Notes: a model not told the origin generated them from the sequence alone. A DNA stretch of 64,000 bases from QHXM01 sp963697975 (GCA_963697975.1 OY969111.1:558001-622000); one strand, 5' to 3'; shown: positions 43,431-53,633, counted from the first letter of the stretch. A program made the numbers and translations.

Positions 43431-44423
43431 TTATCTTTTCTTTCGTTTAGATAGCTCGAACATCAGCGCAGGCACTTCCAATGGAAGTTCGCGCGCCAGA
43501 TAGCCGAGGCGTCCCATGCGCCTGGCCAGCACGTCGCCCGCACGCGCGTGTAGATAAACTCCCCAGACAGCAGCTTGCAAAGGCGCTGCGCCGCGCGCGA
43601 CGAGTCCGGCAATGATGCCTGAGAGAACATCGCCTGAGCCTGACGTGGCGAGGCCGACGTTACCCGTTCGGTTGCAGTAAGATTTAGCGCTGCCATGCGC
43701 GGCGATGAAAGTTTCCGCACCCTTGAGCGCAACGACGGCGCGCATCTCTTTCGCCGTTTGCAGCGCCATCGCCAGCGGCTCTCGCGTGATGAGGTCTTTG
43801 CTGGCGCCCAGCATATTTGCCATCTCACCTGCGTGCGGCGTGAGCACAGCTTTGCAATCGAGTTGATGCAAACACTGCGGCGATGTCTCAAAACAGGAGA
43901 GCGCCGCAGCATCCAGAACCAGTGTGGCCCGCCCAATGCGCGGCAGCACGCTTTTCACCAACCGCGCAACGGCCTTCTCGTCAATCATCCCCGGCCCAAT
44001 CAGCACGGATTGAACTTCCTGACCTCGTGCAATGATTTCCCTGCTGGCGGAAGCGGCGATTGCTCCGCCTCTTGTTTCGGCCAGAGCGAAGACGCGCGCT
44101 TCAGGCACTGCGGCTGCGACTACCGGCGCGATGCTGCGACACGTAGCAATCTGCAACTTCCCTGCACCTGCGCGCAACGCAGCGGTAGCCGCGAGAATAA
44201 CTGCGCCCGGCATCTCCCTTGCGCCGCCGACGACCAGCACGCGCCCGCGCTCCTCCTTATCACCACCTTCGTCCGGCTGCGGCAAAGGCCAACGACGCAA
44301 CAGCGCAGGAGTGATGAGCAGGGGTCGAGACTCAGTGGTCAGTGATTGGGGGTTGCTTTTCTTTGCCTGACCTCCGACCCCCGACCCCTGTCCCCCATCT
44401 TTATTTCGGTGCGACCGGAGCAT
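43431..44423 (-). CDS. nnrD: ADP-dependent NAD(P)H-hydrate dehydratase
   Basis: The CARKD/NnrD core is complete: ITPALLRRW, RVLVVGGAREMPGAVILAATAALRAGAGKLQIA, VLIGPGM, LVLDAAALS, VLTPHAGEMANM, and NVGLATSGSGDVLSGIIAGLVARG (the ATP/ADP-binding GSGDVL motif). It repairs hydrated NADH/NADPH. The N-terminal epimerase domain found in fused NnrE-NnrD is absent. Start uncertain: ATG 44423 overlaps the previous gene's end and gives a ~27-residue low-complexity leader encoded partly by a repeat; no better codon lies closer to ITPALL. Confidence 0.88.
   Translation of the reverse strand: MLRSHRNKDGGQGSGVGGQAKKSNPQSLTTESRPLLITPALLRRWPLPQPDEGGDKEERGRVLVVGGAREMPGAVILAATAALRAGAGKLQIATCRSIAPVVAAAVPEARVFALAETRGGAIAASASREIIARGQEVQSVLIGPGMIDEKAVARLVKSVLPRIGRATLVLDAAALSCFETSPQCLHQLDCKAVLTPHAGEMANMLGASKDLITREPLAMALQTAKEMRAVVALKGAETFIAAHGSAKSYCNRTGNVGLATSGSGDVLSGIIAGLVARGAAPLQAAVWGVYLHARAGDVLARRMGRLGYLARELPLEVPALMFELSKRKKR
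44324..44397. repeat. repeat element with GGTCAGTGATTGG/GGGGTCGG units
   Basis: Direct units (GGTCAGTGA, GGGGTCGAG) on the left and an imperfect inverse (CCGACCCCCGACCCC) on the right. It sits at the histidine phosphatase-nnrD junction, inside the 5' end of the nnrD frame. Confidence 0.5.
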
Positions 44424-45171
44424 CTGGTTTCGTAGTGATGGGCGTGCCTGCCTCTTCGAGCGGCGCGACGAAGTTGTAGAGTTTGAGCGCGAGTTTGCCA
44501 CGCCGCCCCAGTTGCTGAGTGAATTCGTAAGAGGTGATAGCGCAGTTGGCAATCTCATTCGCGCGATCAAGCTCAAGGATTTGATCTTCGCTCATTCGTT
44601 CGAGCAGATAGCGGAAACAATTGACGACTACCTGATGGCTGACTATTATGACGCGCTCGCGGCGATAGTCGCGCGTAATCGTATCAATCACGCTCCGCAG
44701 ACGCAGGATAACATCGCACCAGCTTTCGCCTCCCGGCGGCCTGAAGTAGAACTTGCCGAGCACGCTGCGAGCTTCCGCCTGATCAGGATACTTTTCCTGT
44801 ATGCCGACGCGCGTCAGACGATCCAGAATGCCAAACTCTTTCTCGCGCAATCTCTCATCCGTGATGAAAGAAATGTCCTCGTGGCTAATGCCCGCCGCTT
44901 CGAGCGCCAGCCGCGAGGTTTCGCGTGCGCGAAGATAAGGCGAGGAGATAACGACGGTGGGCTGCTCCTTTGGCGGCAGTTTGGCGAACCAGCGGCCAAG
45001 CGCAGCGGCCTGCCTCTCGCCAAGCGGCGAGAGCGGCACATCAACGTCGCGTGTGAGAATATCTATCACAGGAAGCCCGGCGGCCTCTGCCTTATCCCGC
45101 GCCACGTTGCCCGCGCTTTCACCGTGACGCACAACCCACATGACATCCGGCCATTTCTGCTCGTCAGACAT
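44401..45171 (-). CDS. histidine phosphatase-family protein (phosphoglycerate mutase-like)
   Basis: 256 residues. The catalytic motif VVRHGESAGNV is near the start; later LSPLGERQAAALGRWFAKLP, VISSPYLRARETSRLAL and VIIVSHQVVVNCFRYL supply the second His and phosphate pocket, with Glu in RLREKEFG. It may be a phosphatase or a cofactor-dependent mutase; substrate unknown. GGAG is about 9 bp upstream. Followed by nnrD. Confidence 0.9.
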   Translation of the reverse strand: MSDEQKWPDVMWVVRHGESAGNVARDKAEAAGLPVIDILTRDVDVPLSPLGERQAAALGRWFAKLPPKEQPTVVISSPYLRARETSRLALEAAGISHEDISFITDERLREKEFGILDRLTRVGIQEKYPDQAEARSVLGKFYFRPPGGESWCDVILRLRSVIDTITRDYRRERVIIVSHQVVVNCFRYLLERMSEDQILELDRANEIANCAITSYEFTQQLGRRGKLALKLYNFVAPLEEAGTPITTKPDAPVAPK

Positions 45172-45192
45172 TTTTAGCTCCAGAGAGAGGGA

Positions 45193-45292
45193 AGAGACAG
45201 GATTAACAGGCTTAGCAAGATTAATAAAACAAGACAGGACAAGCTAGCTTGAGGCTTCTTCTCTTCATCCTGCCCATCCTGTTAATCCCGGT
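45193..45292. repeat. imperfect palindromic repeat, ACAGGATTAACAGG family
   Basis: GGATTAACAGG (45200-45210) and its inverse CCTGTTAATCC (45278-45288) flank a ~65-bp loop; TCCTGCCCATCCTG extends the right arm. It lies between the SDR stop and the phosphatase start. Confidence 0.6.
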
Positions 45293-45305
45293 CTAATTTC
45301 TTTCT

Positions 45306-46331
45306 TCAATTTATCTCGTTGTTTCTTGCAGCCGCATGTTCGCTCAGAGTCGTCAGCCATGAGGGAGACAAATCCGACTCGCTCTCTTTGCCTGTGGCGC
45401 GAAGAGTTCCGATGCCGCCGGGCGCGGGCAACAGTTTATTGACGAGGCCGAGCAGGTCTGCGGTCACTCCCGGAAAGATTCCGTGAAAGAGGACCGCCGC
45501 CTTCGCTTGAATCGAGAGGACGACTTCCGCGTCGCCTCGCTTGCAGGCTTCGACAATCTGCCTCGCCGCGCGCTCAGCGCTCATCGAAGAGACGGGCAAT
45601 GAATCGCTGATGCTGAACCAGGCATACTCGGCGCGATGCTGCCCCTTGAACGTGGCATTGCGCGGGCTGCCCGTTCGCATTAGTCCGGGACAAACAGTTG
45701 TCACCACCACGCCGTCTTTCTTCAACTCCGCGCGCAAGCCTTCGGAAAAGCCGACGAGCGCAAACTTGCTGGCGCTGTAAGGCAGCAGATGAGGAACGCT
45801 GATCTTGCCGCCGATGGAAGTGATGTTGACGATGCGCCCACTCGCGCGCTCACGCATCTCAGGCAGCACGGCGAGCGTCGCGTAAAGCGGTCCCCAGAAG
45901 TGCGTCTTCATCGCTCGCTCGTAATCTTCGAGCGTCATCACTTCCATCGGCCCGACCTCGATTACGCCCGCGTTGTTGACCAGTACGTCAATCCGCCCGA
46001 AGCGTTCGCTGACGACGCGAACCATCTCATTGACCTGTTCCCTGTCCGTTATATCGCAAGGCACGGCGATCACCCGCGCCCCGCGCCTGACCAAATCCAT
46101 CCGCGCTCTATCTAACTCCTCAGCATCGCGCGCACAGATTGCTACACGCGCTCCTTCGCGCGCAAACTCCCGCGCCATCACCAATCCAAGCCCGCGCGAC
46201 CCGCCCGTAATTAACACGGTCTTTCCGCCGAGGTCATATTCCGTCAACTTGCGAACTAAAGCGCGCGTCGCCAACAGAGCGCCCGCGCCAGCCAACGCCA
46301 GCATCAACTTGTCCTGCTGCTTTTTCTTCAT
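45306..46331 (-). CDS. short-chain dehydrogenase/reductase
   Basis: 341 residues: an N-terminal hydrophobic helix (LMLALAGAGALLATRAL), then a classical SDR domain with cofactor motif VLITGGSRGLGL, NNAG, Ser in NITSIGG and YSASK. The basic ARD after beta-2 (AICARDAEELD) suggests NADP preference. A C-terminal extension (about 260-341) may be membrane-associated. Follows exonuclease III with 1 bp between stop and start. Confidence 0.92.
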   Translation of the reverse strand: MKKKQQDKLMLALAGAGALLATRALVRKLTEYDLGGKTVLITGGSRGLGLVMAREFAREGARVAICARDAEELDRARMDLVRRGARVIAVPCDITDREQVNEMVRVVSERFGRIDVLVNNAGVIEVGPMEVMTLEDYERAMKTHFWGPLYATLAVLPEMRERASGRIVNITSIGGKISVPHLLPYSASKFALVGFSEGLRAELKKDGVVVTTVCPGLMRTGSPRNATFKGQHRAEYAWFSISDSLPVSSMSAERAARQIVEACKRGDAEVVLSIQAKAAVLFHGIFPGVTADLLGLVNKLLPAPGGIGTLRATGKESESDLSPSWLTTLSEHAAARNNEIN

Positions 46332-46332
46332 C

Positions 46333-47106
46333 CTACTCCCCCTCGAAAACTCCTACGACCGGCGTATGATCCGATGGCCGCTCCCACGTGCGCGGCTCTT
46401 TATCAATCCACGATTCCCTGCAACGCTTGGCGAGCGGTTCGGAGACCCAGATGTGGTCTATCCTTAAGCCCGCATTGCGACGAAACGAACCCTGACGATA
46501 ATCCCACCATGAATAATGCCCCTCATCTTCTGTGTGCAGGCGAAAGGCATCCGTAAATCCCCAGTCTCTGATTTTTTCGAGCGCGGCGCGCTCATGCTTA
46601 CTGAAAAGAACGTGGCCTTCCCAGGCTGCCGGGTCATGCACATCGCGCTCTTCCGGCGCGACGTTGAAATCGCCGCAGAGCAGAACCTGTTCGCTTCGTT
46701 TGTAATCTTCATCGAAGAAACGACGCAGGCGCTGCATCCATTCGAGTTTGAAGCGATATTTGTCAGAGCCGACAAACTGCCCGTTCGGAACGTAGACGTT
46801 GACGACGCGCACACCCTCGATTGTCGCCGCGAGCAGGCGCGCGTGCGCTCCTTCCTCGGCATCGGGAAAACCGCGCTGCACGTTTGAGCAGGCTGTGCGA
46901 GAAAGAATCGCCACGCCGTTGTAAGTTCGCTGCCCGAAGACTTCCGATTTGTAACCCAGTTCGGCAAAGTGCGCCGCCGGAAACTTCTCATCCATGCATT
47001 TGAGTTCCTGAAGACAAAGCACGTCCGGGCGCGCCGTCTCAAGCCACTGCGTCACCAACGGCAGCCGCGCCGCGATTGAATTAACGTTCCATGTAGCGAG
47101 TTTCAT
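46333..47106 (-). CDS. xthA: exodeoxyribonuclease III
   Basis: 257 residues of the EEP/ExoIII family: MKLATWNVNSIAARLPLV, CLQELKCMDEKFP (metal Glu), VNVYVPNGQ, LLCGDFNVAPEERDVHDP, WWDYRQGSFRRNAGLRIDHIWVS and the end motif RPSDHTPVVG. It is the AP endonuclease and 3' repair exonuclease for base-excision repair. The ATG is adjacent to a palindromic repeat that makes up its upstream region. Confidence 0.95.
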   Translation of the reverse strand: MKLATWNVNSIAARLPLVTQWLETARPDVLCLQELKCMDEKFPAAHFAELGYKSEVFGQRTYNGVAILSRTACSNVQRGFPDAEEGAHARLLAATIEGVRVVNVYVPNGQFVGSDKYRFKLEWMQRLRRFFDEDYKRSEQVLLCGDFNVAPEERDVHDPAAWEGHVLFSKHERAALEKIRDWGFTDAFRLHTEDEGHYSWWDYRQGSFRRNAGLRIDHIWVSEPLAKRCRESWIDKEPRTWERPSDHTPVVGVFEGE

Positions 47107-47111
47107 AAAAG

Positions 47112-47190
47112 AGCCTGGAGTCTCAGAGTCTGGAGTCTGGAGTCAGAGGTCAAAAACTTGTTTTTGTCTTTTGACTCCAGACTCCAGACT
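47112..47190. repeat. palindromic repeat, GGAGTCT heptad family
   Basis: Arms contain AGTCTGGAGTCTGGAGTCA (47127-47145) and its perfect 19-bp inverse (47172-47190). Units are GGAGTCT heptads. It fills the gap between the M20 peptidase stop and the xthA start. Confidence 0.88.
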
Positions 47191-47195
47191 TATTT

Positions 47196-48368
47196 TTACA
47201 GTGCTGCGATTATTCCTGTGAGCAACGCGCCGCGTCGTGCAACATCGTCCGCCATGATGTGCTCGTGCGTGGCGTGCGCGCCGTCGCCGGTTATGCCTAA
47301 TCCGTCGAGGACGGCCACGTCGAGAGCCGCCGCGAAATTCCCGTCCGACGCTCCACCGACTGCGGTTTCACCTAACTCGAAATCGAGTTTGGCAGCTACC
47401 TTGCACGCCACCTCATAAAGCGCCGCGACTTTCTCCGTTCGTTCAAGCGGCGGGCGATTGATGCCGCCGCTGAAGTGAAGTTTCACTCGCGCGTCAAAAG
47501 ATTTTATGCTGAGTATCGTTTCTTCAAGCCGCCTTGCATCTTCAGTCGTGCTGAAACGCACATCAATCTCGGCGCTGGCTTCTGCGGGAACGACATTCGA
47601 GCGAGTTCCACCCTGAACGACGCCGACGTTGACGGCAACGCCGCGCGCCGCATCGTTCATCGCGTGCAGCCGCTCAATCTGCCGCGCCAGTTCAAGAATC
47701 GCGCTTGCCCCCTTCTCCGGCTCCAGCCCCGCGTGCGCGGCTATCCCGTGCGCTTCCATTGTAAATATCCCTGTCCCTTTGCGTGCCGTCTTGACGCGCC
47801 CGCCCGCAGCAGACGGCTCAAGCACCAGAACGCCACGCGCTTTTCGCGTCTCCTCTTCAACCAGAGCGCGCCCGGTCATGCTTCCCGTCTCCTCATCACA
47901 TGTCAGCAGGAGAACAACCGGACGGCGCGGCATGAGATCGAGCGCAGCACAACTGGCAATCACCTCCAGAGCGAGCGCGCAATTCGCCTTCATGTCATAG
48001 ATGCCCGGCCCGTAGATGCGTCCCATTTCTTCACGCCAGGGTCTCTCGGCAAGCGAGCCGCGCGGGTGAACCGTGTCCGTATGTCCCATCAGTAAGATAG
48101 TGCCGGACTCTTGCCGCGCATCGCCAAACGCGCAGACTCGTAAGTGCTCGCCGTAGCCGGGACTTTCAATGCGCTCGATTGAAGTGACGCCTTCAATCTT
48201 CCGCGCCGCTTCCATCAGCAACTCAACGACAGCACGACTCCCTTCCACATCGCCTGACGGAGACTCCGCCTCAACGAGCGCGCGTGTCAAGGCAAGCATA
48301 TTGCCCCGCCGCGCTTCGAGGAATTCAAGCACTTCTCTGGCGTTTGACTCTGTGAATTCATGCTCCAT
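47196..48368 (-). CDS. M20-family metallopeptidase (carboxypeptidase G2-like)
   Basis: 390 residues: LLMGHTDTVHPRG (zinc His/Asp), GIYDMKANCALALEVI, LLTCDEETGS (catalytic Glu pair), a dimerisation lid (HGIAAHAGLEPEKGASAILELARQIERLH), and the late zinc His in ATHEH. It removes a terminal amino acid or deacylates an amino acid. The substrate is not readable. No signal peptide. Seven bases after menC on the same strand, so probably co-transcribed. Confidence 0.92.
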   Translation of the reverse strand: MEHEFTESNAREVLEFLEARRGNMLALTRALVEAESPSGDVEGSRAVVELLMEAARKIEGVTSIERIESPGYGEHLRVCAFGDARQESGTILLMGHTDTVHPRGSLAERPWREEMGRIYGPGIYDMKANCALALEVIASCAALDLMPRRPVVLLLTCDEETGSMTGRALVEEETRKARGVLVLEPSAAGGRVKTARKGTGIFTMEAHGIAAHAGLEPEKGASAILELARQIERLHAMNDAARGVAVNVGVVQGGTRSNVVPAEASAEIDVRFSTTEDARRLEETILSIKSFDARVKLHFSGGINRPPLERTEKVAALYEVACKVAAKLDFELGETAVGGASDGNFAAALDVAVLDGLGITGDGAHATHEHIMADDVARRGALLTGIIAAL

Positions 48369-48375
48369 GATTTGA

Positions 48376-49488
48376 TTAATTTTCGATGCTCTCTTCTCTG
48401 ACTGTCAGCTTGTTTATGCGTTCGCGCTTAATCTCAAACCCTATCCCCGGCGCGTCAGGCGCGATGATCGTACCGTTCACTGTGACGGTGACGGGCGGCT
48501 CAATGATGTCCTCTTCCCAGTAGCGCGCGCTGGCCGAGACATCGCCGGGAAGCCGGAAGCCTGCGAGCGTTGCCATCGCGATGTTGTGCGCGCGCCCGAT
48601 GCCCGATTCCAGCATCCCGCCGCACCAGACCGGAACATTTCGTTCACGACAGATGCGCTCCACACTCTGCGCTTCCCTGTGCCCGCCGACGCGTCCGAGC
48701 TTAACATTGATAATCCGGCAGGCATTGAGATCAATCGCGTGGGTCGCATCGGCGGGCGTGCGGATTGACTCGTCAAGGCAGATTGACGTCTTCACCTGTT
48801 TTTGCAACTCGGCGTGGTCGAGCATGTCGTCATAGGCGAGCGGCTGTTCGATCATCATCAAATCAAACTCGTCCATCGCGCGGAAGAGCGGTGCGTCCGC
48901 CAGACTGTAAGCGGAGTTGGCATCCCCCATCAAACGTATCTCAGGAAAACGCGCTCGCACTTTTTCCAGAACATTGACATCCCAGCCGGGCTTAATCTTG
49001 ATCTTGATGCGCTGGTATCCGGCGTCCAGTTCCAGTTCTATCTTTTCCAGCAACGCTTCAATCGTGTCTTGGATACCGATAGAGACACCGCAGGCAATCT
49101 CGCGCTGCACGCCACCGAGATGCTTCCATAGTGGGACGCTCGCCCGCTTCGCCTCCAAATCCCAGCAAGCCGTTTCCAGCGCAGCTTTCGCCATGCGATT
49201 GCCGCGCACGGCTTTCATCAACGGAAAGATGTCGGCGGCGCGCTCAACCTCGCGCCCCAGGACCATCGGCGCCAAGTAAGTCTTCAGCGTGTTCCAGGCG
49301 CTCTCCGTCCACTCCTCGCAATAAAAAGGCCCTTCGCCCGCAGTGCATTCGCCCCAGCCTTCCGCGCCTTCGCGGTCAGTCACGCGCACAAGCACAATGC
49401 GGCGCTCCGTCGTGCGCCCGAAGCTCGTCTCAAAAAAATGTACGAGCGGCAGACGAATCTCGCGCAGTTCGACCCGGTTGATTAGCAA
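48376..49488 (-). CDS. menC: o-succinylbenzoate synthase
   Basis: 370 residues of the enolase superfamily: an N-terminal capping domain, Lys pair in RIKIKIKPGWD, metal ligands in MGDANSAYSL (Asp), MIEQPL (Glu) and CLDESI (Asp), and the second catalytic Lys in INVKLGRVGG. This is the MenC/NAAAR branch, which dehydrates SHCHC in menaquinone biosynthesis, but members can also racemise N-acyl amino acids. The M20 amidohydrolase next door keeps racemase activity open. Not linked to other men genes. Confidence 0.87.
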   Translation of the reverse strand: MLINRVELREIRLPLVHFFETSFGRTTERRIVLVRVTDREGAEGWGECTAGEGPFYCEEWTESAWNTLKTYLAPMVLGREVERAADIFPLMKAVRGNRMAKAALETACWDLEAKRASVPLWKHLGGVQREIACGVSIGIQDTIEALLEKIELELDAGYQRIKIKIKPGWDVNVLEKVRARFPEIRLMGDANSAYSLADAPLFRAMDEFDLMMIEQPLAYDDMLDHAELQKQVKTSICLDESIRTPADATHAIDLNACRIINVKLGRVGGHREAQSVERICRERNVPVWCGGMLESGIGRAHNIAMATLAGFRLPGDVSASARYWEEDIIEPPVTVTVNGTIIAPDAPGIGFEIKRERINKLTVREESIEN

Positions 49489-49567
49489 ATTTGCCGACTC
49501 CTGAAGATGGCTAAAGATTACCTATTATGCCTTGCGTCATTCATCTTTGCCAGCAGCGCAAAAAGAA

Positions 49568-49592
49568 AAGGCGGCACGAACCGGGCCGCCTT
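49568..49592 (-). terminator. terminator of the suf operon
   Basis: An 8-bp stem AAGGCGGC/GCCGCCTT with a 9-base loop; on the minus strand TTTTCTTTTTG follows. It lies 37 bp past the sufU stop. Confidence 0.85.
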
Positions 49593-49628
49593 CACAAAAA
49601 AGTTTACTGATAAGCGTGGAATTAAAGA

Positions 49629-50111
49629 CTATCCGCCCGCAGATGAGGCGGGGTCGAGCGCGCCTTCCGTGGAAGCAGCCTCCTGATTGTTGAGCGCCGC
49701 GTGCATGGTGTGCCATGAGAGGCTCGCGCATTTAACGCGCGCCGGAAAGTCGCGCACACCGGAGAAGATCGTCAGGCGTCCCAGATGATTCGGCGCTGCT
49801 TCCGCGTCCAACTCCCCCGTCACCATCCGGTGAAACTCGTCGAAAAGAGTTTCGGCGTCCTGTTTACTCTTTCCCTTGACGGCCTGCGTCATCATGCTCG
49901 CCGCCGCCTTCGAGATGGCGCAGCCCGAGCCTTCAAAGCTGATGTCACTGACGACCTCATCTTCGAGCTGCATGTAGACCGTCAACTGATCGCCGCACAG
50001 CGGATTATAACCTTCGGCGCTCCGGTTAGCCGCTTCAATTTTCCGAAAGTTACGCGGCTTCTTGTTGTGATCTAGAATGACTTGCTGATAAAGCTCACTT
50101 AGTTCTGACAT
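49629..50111 (-). CDS. sufU: SUF Fe-S scaffold/sulfur-transfer protein
   Basis: 160 residues of the SufU/IscU family: ELYQQVILDHNKKPRNFRKI, the first Cys in NPLCGD, second in GSGCAISKAAASMM, third in RVKCASLSWHT. The SufU-type insertion between the second and third Cys is present, as in the zinc-dependent sulfur acceptor that works with SufS. The tail after EAAS is low-complexity. Last gene of the suf operon; a palindromic repeat separates it from sufS. Confidence 0.94.
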   Translation of the reverse strand: MSELSELYQQVILDHNKKPRNFRKIEAANRSAEGYNPLCGDQLTVYMQLEDEVVSDISFEGSGCAISKAAASMMTQAVKGKSKQDAETLFDEFHRMVTGELDAEAAPNHLGRLTIFSGVRDFPARVKCASLSWHTMHAALNNQEAASTEGALDPASSAGG

Positions 50112-50120
50112 ATGCGTAAG

Positions 50121-50190
50121 GCGTAAATCGTGAATCGTAAATCGTAAATAGATAAAAACACCGTTCGTCTATTTACGATTTACGATTCAC
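50121..50190. repeat. palindromic repeat, CGTAAAT heptad family, copy 2
   Basis: Arms 50130-50152 and 50168-50190 are a perfect 23-bp inverted pair of CGTAAAT heptads with a 15-base loop. The sufS stop codon (50187-50189) lies in one arm. The same family occurs at 7930-8010. Confidence 0.9.
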
Positions 50191-51464
50191 GAAAAGACCT
50201 CTATAACTTTTTCAATCGCACGCACGAGCGTGTCAACTTCCTGCTTCGTGTTGTAGAAAGCGAACGAGGCGCGGGCTGTTGCGGGGACATTGAAGCGTTT
50301 CATCACGGGCTGCGCGCAATGGTGTCCGGCGCGCACCGCGATCCCCTCCTGATCCAGAATCGTGCCGATGTCGTGCGGATGCACTTCGTCAACGATGAAG
50401 GAGAGCACACTGGCCTTCTCCCGCGCCGTGCCGATGATGCGGACGCCCTCAATGGCACTGATTTTTTCGGTCGCGTAAGTTAAAAGCTCATGCTCATACG
50501 CGACCGCCTGTTCTCGCCCGATGCTGTTCAGATAGTCAATCGCTGCGCCGAGACCGATCTGCGAAGCGATGGCCGGTGTGCCCGCTTCAAATTTATCAGG
50601 CAGCCCCGCATACGTCGTCTTTTCAAAACTGACCGTGCGAATCATACTGCCGCCGCCCTGAAACGGATTCATCTTCTCAAGCAGCTCGGCCTTGCCGTAA
50701 ACGATGCCGCTGCCCGTCGGCGCAAACATCTTGTGGCCCGACAGCGCATAGAAATCGCAATCCAAATCCTGCACGTCAACGGTCAGGTGTGGCGCACTCT
50801 GCGCGCCATCGAGCAGAACGGGCACACCATACTTGTGCGCGCGCGCAATCATCTCTTTGACCGGATTGATTGTGCCGAGCGCGTTTGAGATGTGCGCGAT
50901 GGCGACCATTTTAGTGCGCTCATTAAGGAGCGCGTCATATTCGTCGAGCAGAAGCTCACCCGCATCGTTCATCGGGATGACACGCAAACGAGCATTCTTT
51001 TCTTCGCAGAGCATCTGCCAGGGGACGATATTCGAGTGATGCTCCATCGCGGAGATGATGACTTCGTCGCCCTCATTGATAAACTTGCGCCCGTAGCCGT
51101 GCATCACCAGATTGATACCTTCGGTCGCGCCGCGCACGAAGATGCACTCACGCGCCTCACGCGCATTGATGAATCGTTTGATCTTCTCGCGCGCGCCTTC
51201 ATAGGCGGTCGTCGCGCGCTGGCTCAGGTAATGCACGCCCCTGTGGATGTTCGAGTGTTCCTGTTCGAGATAAACGCTGCCGCGATCAACGACTATCTGC
51301 GGAACCTGCGATGAGGCCGCGTTGTCCAGATAGACGAGCGGCTTGCCGTTGACCATCTGCCGCAGCACAGGGAAATCTTCCCTGATGCGTTCGACATCCC
51401 AGCCTGTGGCTGTAGCATCTTCAAGTGTCGGCGTTTCCAGCAAACTTTTCTCCGTGACGCTCAT
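50187..51464 (-). CDS. sufS: cysteine desulfurase
   Basis: 425 residues, group II (SufS) type: VYLDNAASSQVP, the PLP His in MEHHSNIVPW, DGAQSAPH, Schiff-base Lys in YALSGHKMFAPTGSG, and the catalytic Cys in VRAGHHCAQP. It removes sulfur from cysteine and passes persulfide to SufU. Six bases after the sufD stop. Complete. Confidence 0.96.
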   Translation of the reverse strand: MSVTEKSLLETPTLEDATATGWDVERIREDFPVLRQMVNGKPLVYLDNAASSQVPQIVVDRGSVYLEQEHSNIHRGVHYLSQRATTAYEGAREKIKRFINAREARECIFVRGATEGINLVMHGYGRKFINEGDEVIISAMEHHSNIVPWQMLCEEKNARLRVIPMNDAGELLLDEYDALLNERTKMVAIAHISNALGTINPVKEMIARAHKYGVPVLLDGAQSAPHLTVDVQDLDCDFYALSGHKMFAPTGSGIVYGKAELLEKMNPFQGGGSMIRTVSFEKTTYAGLPDKFEAGTPAIASQIGLGAAIDYLNSIGREQAVAYEHELLTYATEKISAIEGVRIIGTAREKASVLSFIVDEVHPHDIGTILDQEGIAVRAGHHCAQPVMKRFNVPATARASFAFYNTKQEVDTLVRAIEKVIEVFS

Positions 51465-51470
51465 AAACTT

Positions 51471-52823
51471 TTACGCTTCCAGATTGGCATGAAGCCGGTT
51501 CAGCACGGCTTCATCCAACTGGGCCTTGATTGATTCGACCTTGATTTTCTCGATTACTTCTTCCGCGAAGCCGTAAGTCAAAAGGTTCCGCGCAAGGTCA
51601 GCGTTAAGGCCGCGACTCGATAGATAGAACAACTCTTCATCTTCGAGTTGCCCGACGGTCGCGCCGTGCGCGCATTTCACGTCGTCCGCAAAAATCTCCA
51701 ACTGCGGCTTTGTATCGACGCGCGCTTCATTAGACAGCAGCAGATTCCTGTTCGTCTGCATCGCATCGGTCTGCTGCGCGCCTTCGCGCACGAAAACCTT
51801 GCCATTGAAGACGGCGCGCGATTTGCCATCGAGAATGCCTTTGTAAAGCTGGTGGCTCGTGCAATGCGGCTGGCGGTGATCTATCAGGGAGTGTGTGTCT
51901 GTGTGCTGGCCGGAGCTTACGAGATACAACCCGTCAACCCAGCATTCTGCGCCTTCATGGTCGAGCGTCACATTGATGTTGTGGCGTGAAAGCTGCGCGC
52001 CGAGCGTGATAGCCGTCGAGTTATAACTGCTGTTGCGCCCCAGACTCGCCTGCGTCGTCGCCACATGAAACGCTTCCGCGCTTTCGCGTTGCACCTTGTA
52101 ATGATTCAGCCGCGCGCCTTCGCCCAGGCTTATTTCCACAACCGCATTGGTGAAATAAACATCTTCACTTAGCCCAGCGTAGCTCTCAATCACAGTCGCC
52201 GTGCTGCCGCGCTCTGCGACAATCAGCACGCGCGGGAAAGAAGCTGTCAAAGCGTCTCGCCCATCCGCCAGAAAGAGCAGATGCACAGGCTGCTCAACCT
52301 GCACGCCTTGCGGGATGAGAATAAACGCCCCGCTCGCAAGGAAAGCGGTATTCAAAGCCGTGAAAGCGTGTTCGTTGAAATCTGCGCTGCGTGCGAGTCG
52401 CTCCCGAATAGCGTCCCCGTACTTCTCTTCTTTCAGCGCGGCTGCGATGTCCATTACAGCAACCCCGTCGGGCAAGGCTTCAACAGATGATAGCTCCTGG
52501 CGATAGACCCCATTAACGAAAACTAACTGGCTGTGCCGCGCCTCTTCATAAGTGAATGCCTGCAATTGGGCCGCGTCGAGCGCCGGAGGCGACACTTCCC
52601 CGCTCTCGAAAGCCGTGTCAAATTTAGCTTTCGCAATCGGCGCAACGTTCGTGTACTTCCACTCTTCCTGATGAGTCGTAGGAAAGCCCAGCCGCTCGAA
52701 GCTGGCAAACGCGCTCTCGCGCAAACGCTCGACCCACGCCGCGCTCGCTGCGCCCGCTCGCTCTTGCAATGCGCGAAACGATTCCGAGTACGCGCTCTCT
52801 TCTTTCAGAATTTGAGATACCAT
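51471..52823 (-). CDS. sufD: SUF scaffold subunit
   Basis: 450 residues of the SufB/SufD beta-helix family: TTHQEEWKYTNVAPI, RVLIVAERGSTATVIESYAG, YKGILDGKSRAVFNGKVFVREGAQQTDAMQTNRNLLLS and CAHGATVGQLEDEELFYLSSRGL (the conserved CxHG segment). It forms the SufBC2D complex. The ATG at 52823 lies four bases after the sufC stop; an open frame continues upstream to 52964 but overlaps sufC and is not used. Confidence 0.95.
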   Translation of the reverse strand: MVSQILKEESAYSESFRALQERAGAASAAWVERLRESAFASFERLGFPTTHQEEWKYTNVAPIAKAKFDTAFESGEVSPPALDAAQLQAFTYEEARHSQLVFVNGVYRQELSSVEALPDGVAVMDIAAALKEEKYGDAIRERLARSADFNEHAFTALNTAFLASGAFILIPQGVQVEQPVHLLFLADGRDALTASFPRVLIVAERGSTATVIESYAGLSEDVYFTNAVVEISLGEGARLNHYKVQRESAEAFHVATTQASLGRNSSYNSTAITLGAQLSRHNINVTLDHEGAECWVDGLYLVSSGQHTDTHSLIDHRQPHCTSHQLYKGILDGKSRAVFNGKVFVREGAQQTDAMQTNRNLLLSNEARVDTKPQLEIFADDVKCAHGATVGQLEDEELFYLSSRGLNADLARNLLTYGFAEEVIEKIKVESIKAQLDEAVLNRLHANLEA

Positions 52824-52827
52824 TACT

Positions 52828-53613
<786 letters not shown>

Positions 53614-53633
53614 AGAATATGACTCCTCAATAT

